This document shows, piece after piece, positions 1 to 8,297 of a stretch of DNA of 64,000 bases; position 1 is the stretch's first letter; every line of letters begins with the position of its first letter. Below the pieces are notes generated by a model. The model was not told the DNA's origin, searched no databases, and saw only the letters and a program-made list of their open reading frames with translations. Source of the DNA: CAIYUC01 sp963682005 (GTDB lineage Bacteria > Bacteroidota > Bacteroidia > Bacteroidales > FEN-979); assembly GCA_963682005.1 (NCBI GenBank), contig OY820914.1, positions 1,364,001 through 1,428,000 of the forward strand, written 5' to 3'. The position numbers and the translations under genes were made by a program.

Positions 1-272
1 CCGCCAAGGAGGCAGATCATGGAGAAATAGGCTGCTTCTTCACTGAATGAAGTATAGGCAACCAGTAGCTTTCCGATGAATATTCCCAGGCCAACGCCCA
101 CGAATACCATCCCCCATTTCAGGGATGAGGCATCTTTGTGTTTGGGTTCCAGCAACGAGGCGTCAAGGCCGCGTTCTATGAGCATTCTGCGTTCTTTCCT
201 TTTGATGGAGATGTAAACAATTCCAAAGACCATGGCGAAAAACGACATCGGGATCAAAAATTCAGCGTTCAT
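1..272 (-). CDS. DUF6249-type small membrane protein, C-terminus beyond the window
   Basis: Ninety residues are visible from an ATG at 272 (complement) to the window edge; the C-terminus is missing. It opens with a hydrophobic stretch (residues 4-17), then a basic motif with KRKERR and LIERGLDASLL, a short polar linker and a second hydrophobic segment from about residue 49. The layout of a membrane segment, RxxLIExGxDxSL and further membrane segments matches the DUF6249 family of Bacteroidota, whose function is unknown. These genes often neighbour ECF sigma factors, but none is visible on this side. Family fit is from motif reading only. Confidence 0.6.
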   Translation of the reverse strand, partial: MNAEFLIPMSFFAMVFGIVYISIKRKERRMLIERGLDASLLEPKHKDASSLKWGMVFVGVGLGIFIGKLLVAYTSFSEEAAYFSMICLLG

Positions 273-342
273 CTTTTTTCGAATTAAGGGTTTGTGATTA
301 ACTTTTGGTCTTTTGACGCCGAAGGGCCCAATCGGTTACAAC

Positions 343-1830
343 TCAATGGGAAAAACTTTTTCTGACCGCCAGTTTCGCTGCGCTGATCGTGGATCCTGTT
401 ACCAGTTTTACAAGGTACATCCCGTCGGGATATCCTGAAAGATCCACCTGTTTTACGATGTCCTGTTTTGAACTAAGGTTTGTTTCCGGGAAAAGGATCC
501 TGCCATCCATGGTGGTGATGATGAACGTTGCAGGTCCGTTTACATTGGAAAAAGCGATGGTTGCCTTATCCCCGGCAGGATTCGGGTATATTCTGATCTG
601 CGGAGGCCGATCCTGATTTTCTGAAATACCCGAACAATTCCGGGAGACAATGATCTTGCTGATCTCCGGACCGGTCCCGCAAAGATTCCTGCAATAAACA
701 GCTATTTTGCCTGAATCATTCACCTCCGAGAACAGCACCTTAATATAAGAAGTATCCTGCTCCCCGTCAAATGAGGCACCTGCCGGCAATGTCCATATAT
801 ACTGCAGGGCACCGGGAACGGGAACTACCTGGTAGACATAGGCCACCAGGCCAATGCAAATGGTGTCATTCCCGGCAATCAGTCCGGTTACAGCCGGCAC
901 CGAATCGGTGATCACCCATATGCTGCTTAACCCACCATATCCGCATGAATTCTCCGCTTTCACACTTACGGATCCGGGATAATGACCCCAAAGTACGTTG
1001 ACAGCCGTTGTGTTTTGTCCCTCTGTTATGGATGCATCAGGCGGAACAGTCCAGAGGTATCCGGTGCTTCCCGGCACGGGCTGTATCGAGAAGCTGGCAA
1101 GGATGTTTCTGCATACCTGGCCCGGACCCTCAATGGCATCCGGGGTTGAAACTGAATCAGAAAGGATTATGGCTAATACACTGGGGTTGCTGTTTCCGCA
1201 ATCATTCCCGGCCACTACAGAGATGTTTGCAGAAGTCGACCCGAATGTAACGTTGATGGAGTCGGTATTTTGCCCGCTGTTTATTACTGCGTCCTCCGGC
1301 ACTGTCCAGGAATAATGGGAAGCTCCCGGGACCGCCATAATATAATAATCAGCCGTTCCGTGAGCACAAAGCTCTGCCGGCCCGTTGATCGCGCCGGGAA
1401 CCGGGGGAAACTGCCTGATCGTGACCAAAACACTATCGGTGGCTGTCTCCAGCGAAGCATCTGTTACAGTTACATAGTACCAGGTCGATTCCTCCGGAAA
1501 AGCTTCCGGATCCGGCAATGATGAGGAAAACCCTGCGGGCAGCGAGCTCCAGGAATATGTATAAGGTCCAGTCCCACCGGTAACGGCAGCATTGAGTTGT
1601 GTTATACTGCCCTCGCAAATGCTGTCGGGCAAAGCGGTTGCATCAACAGAAACCAGTGGAAGTTCCCCCGGAAAACCATCCTGCTGGCATTTGAGAACAA
1701 CCACAGTTATGCCCCTTGTTCCGCATACATACTGCGTATACCCACATATTGACAAAACCAGTACAAGGAAAAGAATGAAGCTGTTTTTCCCCGGAAGAAT
1801 CAGATTGAATGGAAGCGATCTTTCCTTCAT
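343..1830 (-). CDS. Secreted PKD-like repeat protein with T9SS type A sorting domain
   Basis: A 495-residue protein when started at the ATG at 1830; an ATG at 1881 exists upstream, but only the 1830 start puts a signal peptide (basic MKER followed by a leucine/isoleucine core) at the N-terminus. The mature part holds an Ig/PKD-type region with YSWSSLPAG, then three successive PKD-like modules of about 85 residues, each carrying a GP..C opening, a P(V)PGA..Y.W (T/L)(V/L)P segment and a buried NxCG near its end. The last ~80 residues (IRIYPNPAGDKATI to the end) form a type IX secretion C-terminal sorting domain with PNP and DGMYLVKL motifs. Expected to be exported by the Sec and Por systems and fixed to the cell surface. 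The ligand is unknown. Confidence 0.85.
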   Translation of the reverse strand: MKERSLPFNLILPGKNSFILFLVLVLSICGYTQYVCGTRGITVVVLKCQQDGFPGELPLVSVDATALPDSICEGSITQLNAAVTGGTGPYTYSWSSLPAGFSSSLPDPEAFPEESTWYYVTVTDASLETATDSVLVTIRQFPPVPGAINGPAELCAHGTADYYIMAVPGASHYSWTVPEDAVINSGQNTDSINVTFGSTSANISVVAGNDCGNSNPSVLAIILSDSVSTPDAIEGPGQVCRNILASFSIQPVPGSTGYLWTVPPDASITEGQNTTAVNVLWGHYPGSVSVKAENSCGYGGLSSIWVITDSVPAVTGLIAGNDTICIGLVAYVYQVVPVPGALQYIWTLPAGASFDGEQDTSYIKVLFSEVNDSGKIAVYCRNLCGTGPEISKIIVSRNCSGISENQDRPPQIRIYPNPAGDKATIAFSNVNGPATFIITTMDGRILFPETNLSSKQDIVKQVDLSGYPDGMYLVKLVTGSTISAAKLAVRKSFSH

Positions 1831-2057
1831 CCGTTGTGGTTTTGTTAATACAAACGTATAAAAAATCAAGATGTTATCCAAGGATTTTCTTCTTTTGTTG
1901 CGCAGGTATCCGTATGACGCCCGTCTGCCAGAATGAGATTTACCTGGTTAATATTTGAGTTTCGTATATCATTTGCTGGTTTGGTGAATACTTGTCATCG
2001 GAAAACCGCCCGTATTATTGGATGTCGGTTCGCTATGCCCCGTAATATTCTAATATC

Positions 2058-2366
2058 TTAAAGTTCAAGGCTTAATTTCAGGTGTCCACCAAGACCGTCA
2101 CGTATTATTCTCATAAGAGTGGAAAGGCGAATATCACTAGCATTATTTTCAATCCTTGAAATGTAGTTTTTTGTTGTACCACATTTTACCGCCAACTCTT
2201 CCTGTGTCAGGTTTTGTTGTTTCCTTGCTTCCTGGATAAGTACACCTATTTTAAAATTTTCAAATTCTTCCTCATATTTATCTCTTGTCGGTGTACCCAA
2301 TTTGCCGTATTTTTTATCCAGATGATCATCCCAGGAAACAAGGTTATTTTCTTGAATTTTCTTCAT
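2058..2366 (-). CDS. higA: HigA-like XRE-family antitoxin
   Basis: A 102-residue protein with a helix-turn-helix of the Cro/C1 type at about residues 40-92: QEARKQQNLTQEELAVKCG, then TTKNYISRIENNASDIRLST. It follows the toxin gene on the same strand and overlaps its end by 23 bases, giving the toxin-first order usual for HigBA modules. HigA antitoxins bind and neutralise HigB and repress the shared promoter. Its N-terminal extension (LVSWDDHLDKKYGKLGTP) is common in HigA-type antitoxins of this group. Antitoxin assignment is by family and pairing. Confidence 0.85.
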   Translation of the reverse strand: MKKIQENNLVSWDDHLDKKYGKLGTPTRDKYEEEFENFKIGVLIQEARKQQNLTQEELAVKCGTTKNYISRIENNASDIRLSTLMRIIRDGLGGHLKLSLEL

Positions 2367-2682
2367 AATATTTATGTTTTAAACGATTTGCTTTTTCAAT
2401 TTCATTTTTAGGAGTTTTGTCACTCTTCTTTTGAAAGCCATTTAACAGGATAATTAAATTCCCATGATCAAAGAAGCAGAATATCCGATATGCGCTTGTG
2501 CCTACTTTAATTTTCATTTCAAAGAGGCCGTCAGTCCCTTCAAGGTATTTAAAGAATTTATCGGGAATCATTCTTAAAGACCTTACAAGACCAATAACCC
2601 AATCAATTTTATCCTGGACTTCGGGTTTTTGAGCGTAATAAAAATCCCAAAAATCATTTCCATAAACGAAAGTTGTCCTCAT
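2344..2682 (-). CDS. higB: HigB/Gp49-like RelE-superfamily toxin
   Basis: A 112-residue protein with the pattern of phage Gp49-like/HigB toxins: N-terminal FWDFYYAQKPEVQDKIDW, a central FFKYLEGTDGLFEMKIK, then YRIFCFFDHGNLIILLNGFQKKSDKTP, which corresponds to the core beta strands and basic C-terminal helix of the RelE fold. This family acts as ribosome-dependent mRNA interferases. The gene leads a two-gene operon with the antitoxin downstream. A well-formed promoter lies 20 bases before the start. No frame damage is seen, so the module looks intact. Confidence 0.85.
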   Translation of the reverse strand: MRTTFVYGNDFWDFYYAQKPEVQDKIDWVIGLVRSLRMIPDKFFKYLEGTDGLFEMKIKVGTSAYRIFCFFDHGNLIILLNGFQKKSDKTPKNEIEKANRLKHKYYEENSRK

Positions 2683-2701
2683 AAGAGATTCAATACCGAA
2701 A

Positions 2702-2732
2702 CAAAGTTACCTAACTGGGCAACAATATGCAA
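2702..2732 (-). promoter_or_regulatory. Promoter of the higBA operon
   Basis: Reading the complement, TTG (2732-2730), a 20-base spacer and TAACTTTG (2709-2702) match the Bacteroidota vegetative promoter pattern (TTG near -33, TAnnTTTG near -7). The predicted transcript would start about 10-15 bases before the toxin ATG. HigA is expected to bind here, but I see no clear operator palindrome. Confidence 0.6.
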
Positions 2733-2904
2733 GTTTTCTTAAAGAAATTTACAAGTCGTTTTTTATAGAATAAGGCATAACTCCATGATTAATGTTTAAT
2801 TTTATCATTGCATTTATAATGAACATCCTCGACGCAGAGCATCGAGGTATCAAATTGGAAAATATTTTTTCACTCGTTGCAAGCGAAGGGGAATTAACCC
2901 AAAC

Positions 2905-2957
2905 ACCTCAACCCCCGTCCCCTTCTCCTTCAGGAGAAGGGGTAAAGGGGATGAGGT
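2905..2957. repeat. GC-rich palindromic repeat, CTTCTCC-AGGAGAAG core
   Basis: A near-perfect inverted repeat with outer arms ACCTCA / TGAGGT, middle arms CCCCTT / AAGGGG and an inner CTTCTCCTTCAGGAGAAG hairpin. It resembles the in-frame insert of the PHP gene at 21298-21363 (CCCCTCTCCC type), so both may belong to one dispersed family. It could fold in RNA and might serve as a bidirectional terminator, but no T-run follows. Confidence 0.65.
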
Positions 2958-3109
2958 AATTAAACAAACAAAACAATGCGGTAATCTTTAATGAGCCCAC
3001 CCCTTCAGTCCCCACCATGGCAGCAGGGAGGGAAAGACCAGAGGTCGGGGGAGTACAGGCATGAAATTATAATTGTAACCATCCGAACCAACCCACGTCT
3101 AAACCCAAA

Positions 3110-3676
3110 ATGAAATACCAGGACGACAGTTTTTATATAGAACGGGTATTGAATGGTGATGCATCTGCTTATGCATCGCTCGTTTCAAAGCATAAGAACC
3201 TGGTATTTTCGATCGCTCTTAAAATATTGAACAGCCGGGAAGATGCGGAAGAAATTGCCCAGGATGCTTTCCTGAAAGCATATCAGTCGCTGAAAACATT
3301 TGAACGGAAATCAAAATTCTCGACATGGCTGTACCGGATCACATACAATGCAGCCATAAGCAGGACAAGAAAGAAAAAGGTTGAATTTGTCGGGATCGAT
3401 TCTTCCGTTGTTGAGAATTATTCATCGGATGATGCGCAGGCAAACCTTGAGCAGTCGGATCAGACTGAACGGGAAATGCTTATGCAGCGGGCCCTGAAGA
3501 ATCTTCCGGGTGATGATAACCTGCTGGTCACATTGTTTTACAAGGCCGATAATTCAATTGAAGATATCAGTTCCATCACCGGTCTTTCTGTTTCAAATGT
3601 GAAAGTGAAGTTGTTCCGGATACGGAAGAAATTGTATGAAGATATGAATGCGATGATGATCAAAAGAAATGCGTAA
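3110..3676 (+). CDS. ECF-type RNA polymerase sigma-70 factor
   Basis: A 188-residue sigma factor. Region 2 spans about residues 20-90, with LVFSIALKILNSREDAEEIAQDAFLKA and the -10 recognition segment FSTWLYRITYNAAI. Region 4 spans about 125-180, with LPGDDNLLVTLFYKADNSIEDIS followed by the helix-turn-helix GLSVSNVKVKLFRIRKKL. There is no sigma-1 or sigma-3 region, as in all ECF factors. The next gene starts 12 bases downstream and is a small two-segment membrane protein, the layout of a sigma/anti-sigma pair, so envelope-stress signalling is a reasonable inference. The regulon cannot be told from the sequence. Confidence 0.92.
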   Translation: MKYQDDSFYIERVLNGDASAYASLVSKHKNLVFSIALKILNSREDAEEIAQDAFLKAYQSLKTFERKSKFSTWLYRITYNAAISRTRKKKVEFVGIDSSVVENYSSDDAQANLEQSDQTEREMLMQRALKNLPGDDNLLVTLFYKADNSIEDISSITGLSVSNVKVKLFRIRKKLYEDMNAMMIKRNA

Positions 3677-3688
3677 CTTTGCAACTGT

Positions 3689-4126
3689 ATGAAAGAAGAT
3701 GATATCCTGAGGGATGATTTTTTAAAGGAGCTGGTCCAGAAAAGCCCGTTGGACAGTCCTTCCGATGATTTTGTGAGCAGGGTCATGGGAAATATCCAGT
3801 TAGGTCCGGAACCCGTCAGGGTTCGTCAGCCGTTCTTCCTGATGGTAAGGTCTGCATGGCCTTATGTCCTTGGTTCGGTAATCCTGCTGATCTTCCTGTT
3901 TACATCTGATCTTCCCTTTACCGATTACATACCCGGCAAAGGATTCTATACCAATTTTATCCTGCCGTCTTTCAATTTGTATATTTCCTGGATCCGTGAC
4001 CTGTTCAGCCATTCCAAGTATACACCGATCGGGCTGATCATTATCGGGGCCGGTGGATTCCTTTTCCTTTTCGACAGATTACTTGATAAAAAGCCCCATT
4101 CACAGCATCATAATGTCCTCTTATGA
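3689..4126 (+). CDS. Probable membrane anti-sigma factor
   Basis: A 145-residue protein with an acidic cytoplasmic N-terminus (residues 1-50, with SPLDSPSDDFVSRVM), a membrane segment at about 57-72, a short extracytoplasmic part and a second membrane segment at about 113-130. The FxxRVM pattern recurs in the cytoplasmic part of small membrane proteins encoded after Bacteroidota ECF sigma factors. Directly after the sigma gene and overlapping the next gene by 4 bases (ATGA), it is clearly cotranscribed. The anti-sigma role is inferred from context; no zinc-binding HxxxCxxC motif is present. Confidence 0.6.
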   Translation: MKEDDILRDDFLKELVQKSPLDSPSDDFVSRVMGNIQLGPEPVRVRQPFFLMVRSAWPYVLGSVILLIFLFTSDLPFTDYIPGKGFYTNFILPSFNLYISWIRDLFSHSKYTPIGLIIIGAGGFLFLFDRLLDKKPHSQHHNVLL

Positions 4127-5001
4127 TACCAAGGGAAGTTGAAGATTCATTATCCGACTTCTTTCAGACCAGCTTAAATAAGGAATTTTTCGTTCATTCT
4201 TCGAATCCGCTGACCGGTGGATCGATCAATGATGTTTATTGCGTGGAAACCATCGATGGTGATTTTTGCCTGAAGATCAACGAAGCTGCCAAATATCCCG
4301 GGATGTTTGAAAAAGAGGCGATGGGCCTGTCAATCCTTCAGGAAGCCAATGAAATCAGGGTTCCGAAGGTCATCACGACAGGGAATGCCGGGACTTATTC
4401 CTACATCCTCATGGAATATATTGACGGTTCTTACCGGATGCCTGATTTCATGCGTGATTTCGGCTATTCACTGGCCAGCCTTCACCGGCATTACGGGGAA
4501 TCTTTCGGACTTGATCATGATAATTACATGGGATCGCTCGAACAGGTCAATAAGATGCATGACAGCTGGATCGTTTTCTTCACGGAAGAGCGTCTTGAAC
4601 GTCAATTCCGGAAAGCCAGGTCCGCTGGGTATTTCAGCTCGGGTGAGACCTCCAATTTCTACCGGTTGTACAAACAGCTCGACAACATCTGTCCGCATGA
4701 AAAACCTTCGCTCATCCATGGAGATCTGTGGGATGGCAATTTCATCGTAAGCGACGAAGGAAAAGCCTGCCTGATCGATCCGGCGGTTTACTACGGGCAC
4801 CGTGAGGTCGATATTGCAATGAGTATGCTGTTCGGGGGATTCGATGACGATTTTTATGATGCCTACAATGAATCATTCCCGATGGAAAAGGGGTGGCGTA
4901 AACGTGTTGAGGTATATAACCTCTATCCGCTGCTGATCCATCTGAATCTTTTCGGACCCGGTTACCTTGGTGCTATCCAAACTATTATAAGGAAATTCTG
5001 A
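4123..5001 (+). CDS. Fructosamine kinase (FN3K)-family protein
   Basis: A 292-residue small-molecule kinase of the fructosamine/ketosamine-3-kinase family. Visible motifs: the N-terminal nucleotide loop NPLTGGSINDVYCVET (about 28-43), the beta-3 lysine in FCLKIN (51), LMEYIDG (hinge, 97-103), the catalytic loop HGDLWDGN (199-206) and the metal-binding DPAVYYGHREVD (219-230). FN3K enzymes phosphorylate glycated amines and trigger deglycation; some relatives act on other sugars. Length fits the family (about 290). It is translationally coupled to the anti-sigma gene (ATGA overlap) and ends 7 bases from the convergent LutB gene. Confidence 0.85.
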   Translation: MIPREVEDSLSDFFQTSLNKEFFVHSSNPLTGGSINDVYCVETIDGDFCLKINEAAKYPGMFEKEAMGLSILQEANEIRVPKVITTGNAGTYSYILMEYIDGSYRMPDFMRDFGYSLASLHRHYGESFGLDHDNYMGSLEQVNKMHDSWIVFFTEERLERQFRKARSAGYFSSGETSNFYRLYKQLDNICPHEKPSLIHGDLWDGNFIVSDEGKACLIDPAVYYGHREVDIAMSMLFGGFDDDFYDAYNESFPMEKGWRKRVEVYNLYPLLIHLNLFGPGYLGAIQTIIRKF

Positions 5002-5008
5002 TCTTCTG

Positions 5009-6391
5009 TCAGTTCAGTTTATACTTTTCCTGCCAGAGCTGCTTGAAATTCTTACTGGCAATTTTCGGGATCTCTCTTCTTGGCCCCCATTTTTTCCTGA
5101 AGAACCTTTTCATGAAACGGTTCTTCATCTTTGGGCTTGACTTATCGAGCATCCAGCGGTGCATCATCACCATCTTCCAGCCTTTCATGATGAAACGCCA
5201 GGTATAACCGGAATAATTCTGTTTCACCGTTTCATTTCGGTTATAAAGGAGAAGCTCGTGCAGAGGTATCTTCATCGGGCAGACAGAAGTGCATTTTCCG
5301 CAGAGGGATGAAGCATAGCTCAGGTGGTTGAAATCACGCAATCCCAGGTAATGGGGTGAGATCACCGAGCCAACCGGTCCCGAATAGGTTGCATTGTAAG
5401 AATAGCCCCCGATGGCGCGATAGACCGGGCAGCCGTTCAGGCATGCGCCGCAGCGGATGCAATAGAGGGCTTTCCGCTGTTCCTTCAGTTCAAGCACATC
5501 CGTACGGCCGTTGTCGATCAGGATCACGTACATTTCTTCCGGACCGTCAGGCTCATCAGCTGTCCGCGGTCCGAAAAGAATGTTGTTGTACACGGTGATG
5601 TTCTGTCCGGTCCCATGGGTTGCGAGGAGCGGAAGGAACAGATCGAGGTCTTCAATCGACGGGATGATCTTTTCAATACCGACCAGTGCAATATGGATCT
5701 TTGGGAAAGCTATGCTCAGCAACCCGTTCCCTTCATTTTCCGTGAGGGCGACAGCACCGACATCGGCGATCAGAAAATTCCCGCCAGTAATGCCGACATC
5801 CGCCTGTATAAATTTCGAGCGAAGCTTCTCTCTTACGAATGCGGCAATCTCCTGTGGCTTTGTATCGGAAGGCAGGCCGAATTTTTCATGGAAGAGCAAA
5901 GCCACGTCCTCTTTGGATTTATGCATTGCAGGTGTCAGGATATGATAGGGCTTTTCGCCGGCGAGCTGAACGATATATTCCCCGAGGTCCGTTTCGAGAA
6001 CTTCACGCTTATGCTTATGCAGCAATTCGTTCACTTCAAGCTCTTCGGAAAGCATCGTCTTCTGCTTTACGATCAGCTTTGCATTTGCCTTCTTTATAAT
6101 ATGCAGGATCTCTTTCTGCGCTTCCTTTTCACTGAGCGCCCAGATCACTTTGCCCCCTCTTTTCTCAAAATTGGTCTCGAATTCGGTCAGATACCGGTCG
6201 AGCTTGTCAATAGCCTTATGCTTGATGTTTGAGGCTCTTTTCCGTGCCAGTTCGAGGTCCCGGAACTGTTCCTTCCCTTTAATGACAGCCTGGTCATATT
6301 TAGAGATGTTATAATCAAGCCTGCGCCGGTGTTCCGGATCAAAGGCTTTTTTTACCGAATCGGAAAGAAATTTCTCTAAATAATGGGACAT
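5009..6391 (-). CDS. lutB: LutB-type LUD-domain iron-sulfur protein (lactate utilisation)
   Basis: A 460-residue protein. An LUD domain covers about residues 60-300 (GITGGNFLIADVGAVALTENEGNG is its signature region). Two 4Fe-4S motifs follow: C311xxC314xxC317xxxCP and C364xxC367xxxCP. The C-terminus is basic and ends KQLWQEKYKLN. This matches LutB/YkgF, the iron-sulfur subunit of the LutABC L-lactate dehydrogenase complex. LutA and LutC are usually adjacent but are absent here; the downstream partner is rpiB. So either the complex is encoded elsewhere or this copy has another redox partner. Confidence 0.9.
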   Translation of the reverse strand: MSHYLEKFLSDSVKKAFDPEHRRRLDYNISKYDQAVIKGKEQFRDLELARKRASNIKHKAIDKLDRYLTEFETNFEKRGGKVIWALSEKEAQKEILHIIKKANAKLIVKQKTMLSEELEVNELLHKHKREVLETDLGEYIVQLAGEKPYHILTPAMHKSKEDVALLFHEKFGLPSDTKPQEIAAFVREKLRSKFIQADVGITGGNFLIADVGAVALTENEGNGLLSIAFPKIHIALVGIEKIIPSIEDLDLFLPLLATHGTGQNITVYNNILFGPRTADEPDGPEEMYVILIDNGRTDVLELKEQRKALYCIRCGACLNGCPVYRAIGGYSYNATYSGPVGSVISPHYLGLRDFNHLSYASSLCGKCTSVCPMKIPLHELLLYNRNETVKQNYSGYTWRFIMKGWKMVMMHRWMLDKSSPKMKNRFMKRFFRKKWGPRREIPKIASKNFKQLWQEKYKLN

Positions 6392-6405
6392 ATCTGTAAG
6401 AACTG

Positions 6406-6855
6406 TTAAAGCGTCTGTGAAATTTTATTCACCCGCGTTTCATGACGTCCACCTTCAAAACCTGTAGTAAAAAAAATCCGTACCATATTCAGGGCTTCTT
6501 CTTCCGAAACAAAACGGGATGGAATGGAAATGACATTTGCATTGTTGTGCTTACGGGCAAGTTTCGTGATCTCTTCATTCCAGCAAATGGCAGAGCGTAC
6601 GGCCGGGTACCTGTTTGCTACCATGGAAGCACCATTGCCGCTGCCGCAAATAATGATCCCCGCATTCATCTTCCTGTCCTGTATTGCGCGCCCCAAGGGA
6701 TGTATATAATCAGGGTAATCCACACTATCCTTTGAAAACGTTCCAAAATCCTGAAAAAGAAATCCTTCAGCAGAGAGCTTTTCCTTCAGGAATTCCTTGT
6801 AAAAAAATCCGGCATGATCAGCTGCAATTGCGACAGGATTATCAAAATCAACCAT
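6406..6855 (-). CDS. rpiB: Ribose-5-phosphate isomerase B
   Basis: A 149-residue RpiB/LacAB-family sugar isomerase that interconverts ribose 5-phosphate and ribulose 5-phosphate in the pentose phosphate pathway. Motifs: IAADHAGFFYKE near residue 10 (the D-H pair), DYPDYIHPLGRA around 47-58, IIICGSGNGASMVANRYP carrying the catalytic cysteine, and RHNNANVISIPSRFVS. Length is normal for the family (about 145-150). LutB follows 14 bases downstream on the same strand and is probably cotranscribed. Confidence 0.93.
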   Translation of the reverse strand: MVDFDNPVAIAADHAGFFYKEFLKEKLSAEGFLFQDFGTFSKDSVDYPDYIHPLGRAIQDRKMNAGIIICGSGNGASMVANRYPAVRSAICWNEEITKLARKHNNANVISIPSRFVSEEEALNMVRIFFTTGFEGGRHETRVNKISQTL

Positions 6856-6872
6856 TGTTAATAAATTTAAAA

Positions 6873-6880
6873 CAAAAGTA
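6873..6880 (-). promoter_or_regulatory. -7 box before rpiB
   Basis: On the complement, TACTTTTG at 6880-6873 fits TAnnTTTG closely and lies 17 bases upstream of the rpiB ATG. No clear TTG at the matching -33 distance was found, so this is a half-supported promoter. Confidence 0.45.
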
Positions 6881-7274
6881 ACGATAAATCGGTGATAATG
6901 AAGAGTGATTAAAACCGGCCGGCTAATATATGATTATGAATCAAAATTTTAAAATTTTGACAAAGGATTGTTGATATCTGAGTAACTTTGTTACAAAATT
7001 CTTATAACCTGATTTTTTTCGCCTGGAATCTCATTTTTATTTGAATTTCCTTTTTACAACGCTCATTTTTGAAAAATTATTAACGACAAAACAGCGTTAC
7101 CCTGAAGTACATTTTTTTAACAATGCTATTTACTAACAGTTGTTAATAATTTTATTAAAATATTATACGTCAAAAAAATATCCCTTGATAACCCTCGTAA
7201 AATTGTTCATTGACTATTACAAATTCAAAATGCAAGATTTCATTGAAAAAAAAATGAACCGTATCAACGCCTAT

Positions 7275-7282
7275 TACATTTG
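7275..7282 (+). promoter_or_regulatory. -7 box of the nadA promoter
   Basis: TACATTTG lies 36 bases before the nadA ATG and matches the Bacteroidota -7 consensus. The nearest upstream TTG is 29 bases away, longer than usual. Confidence 0.45.
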
Positions 7283-7318
7283 CAAAAAAATATTTTAAAA
7301 TCCTTTTTATAATTTATT

Positions 7319-8284
7319 ATGATTTCGACTGTTCAGCATAATTCCTTTCAGCTACTATCTGATGAAGAGATCATCAGCAGGTTTATAACGCTGAAAAAGG
7401 AAAAAAATGCGATCTTGCTTGCACATTATTACCAGATACCGCAGATTCAGGATATGGCCGATTTTGTTGGAGACAGTCTTGGATTGTCGCAGGAGGCGCT
7501 GAAGACTGATGCAGACATTATTGTATTTGCCGGTGTTCATTTTATGGCGGAAACTGCGAAGATTCTCAATCCTGAGAAAAAAGTCGTGCTCCCTGATCTC
7601 AATGCCGGCTGTTCGCTGGCTGATTCATGCCCGCCGGCGGCTTTCCGTAAATTCAAGGAGGAACATCCCGGTCATGTTGTGATCTCATATATCAACTGCT
7701 CGGCAGAGATCAAGGCTTTATCGGATGTCATCTGCACTTCCAGCAACGCTGTAAAGATCGTTGAATCGTTCCCTAAAGATCAGAAGATCATTTTTGCCCC
7801 GGATAAAAATCTGGGTAATTATATCAACAATCTGACCGGCCGTAACATGGTGCTGTGGGATGGGTCCTGCGAAGTGCACGATGTGATCAGGCTGGAAGCC
7901 ATCATCAAGCTGAAAGAAAAGAATCCGGATGCCAAACTTATCGCACACCCGGAATGCAAGGCAGTGATCCTGGCACTTGCGGATTTCATCGGATCGACCA
8001 CGGCACTGATCAATTATACGATCAAAGATCCTTCGCAAAAATTCATTGTTGCCACCGAAACAGGCATCCTTCACCAGATGAAAAAGGAATCACCAGGCAA
8101 GGAATTCCTTATCGTTCCTACAGATGAGACCTGCGCATGCAATGATTGTCCATACATGAAAATGAATACATTGCCCAAATTACTGAGTTGCCTTGAAAAG
8201 GAAGAGCCGGAGATCATTTTAAGCCCGGTGCTGATGGAAAAAGCAAAATTACCAATCATGCGGATGCTCGAATTGTCAAAATAA
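7319..8284 (+). CDS. nadA: Quinolinate synthase
   Basis: A 321-residue quinolinate synthase of the NadA family. It condenses iminoaspartate with dihydroxyacetone phosphate to quinolinate in de novo NAD synthesis, using a 4Fe-4S cluster. Signature segments: ILLAHYYQIPQIQDMADFVGDSL near the N-terminus, FAGVHFMAETAKILNPEKKV, LPDLNAGCSLADSCP, VVSYINCSAEIKALSDVICTS, AHPECK and the C-terminal ETCACNDCPYMKMNTL, which hold the cluster cysteines. Length is typical of the shorter bacterial enzymes. No nadB or nadC is nearby. The MORN-repeat gene starts 13 bases downstream. Confidence 0.96.
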   Translation: MISTVQHNSFQLLSDEEIISRFITLKKEKNAILLAHYYQIPQIQDMADFVGDSLGLSQEALKTDADIIVFAGVHFMAETAKILNPEKKVVLPDLNAGCSLADSCPPAAFRKFKEEHPGHVVISYINCSAEIKALSDVICTSSNAVKIVESFPKDQKIIFAPDKNLGNYINNLTGRNMVLWDGSCEVHDVIRLEAIIKLKEKNPDAKLIAHPECKAVILALADFIGSTTALINYTIKDPSQKFIVATETGILHQMKKESPGKEFLIVPTDETCACNDCPYMKMNTLPKLLSCLEKEEPEIILSPVLMEKAKLPIMRMLELSK

Positions 8285-8297
8285 GTAACTTGTGCTG

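Larger units (their letters stand above)
2683..3109. other. Intergenic region between higBA and the sigma factor, with two palindromic repeats
   Basis: No convincing gene. Besides the higBA promoter, the stretch is AT-rich to about 2900. A palindrome follows at 2905-2957 (arms ACCTCAACCCCC and its degenerate mate around a CTTCTCCTTCAGGAGAAG core). A degenerate member of the CCCACCCC-type repeat lies at about 2996-3060. No clear TAnnTTTG box was found just before the sigma-factor gene. Confidence 0.6.
6856..7318. other. AT-rich divergent intergenic region rpiB<>nadA
   Basis: About 460 bases of strongly AT-rich sequence with no open frame of note. It holds the rpiB -7 box and two forward TAnnTTTG boxes, at 6983-6990 (TAACTTTG) and 7275-7282 (TACATTTG). 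I see no riboswitch-like conserved stems or tandem repeats. If the distal forward box is used, the nadA leader would be over 300 bases. Confidence 0.5.

Noticed and set aside
3674..3681. TAACTTTG as promoter of the anti-sigma gene
   Set aside because: It overlaps the sigma-factor stop codon and lies only 7 bases from the next ATG, with no -33 element; more likely chance within an operon.
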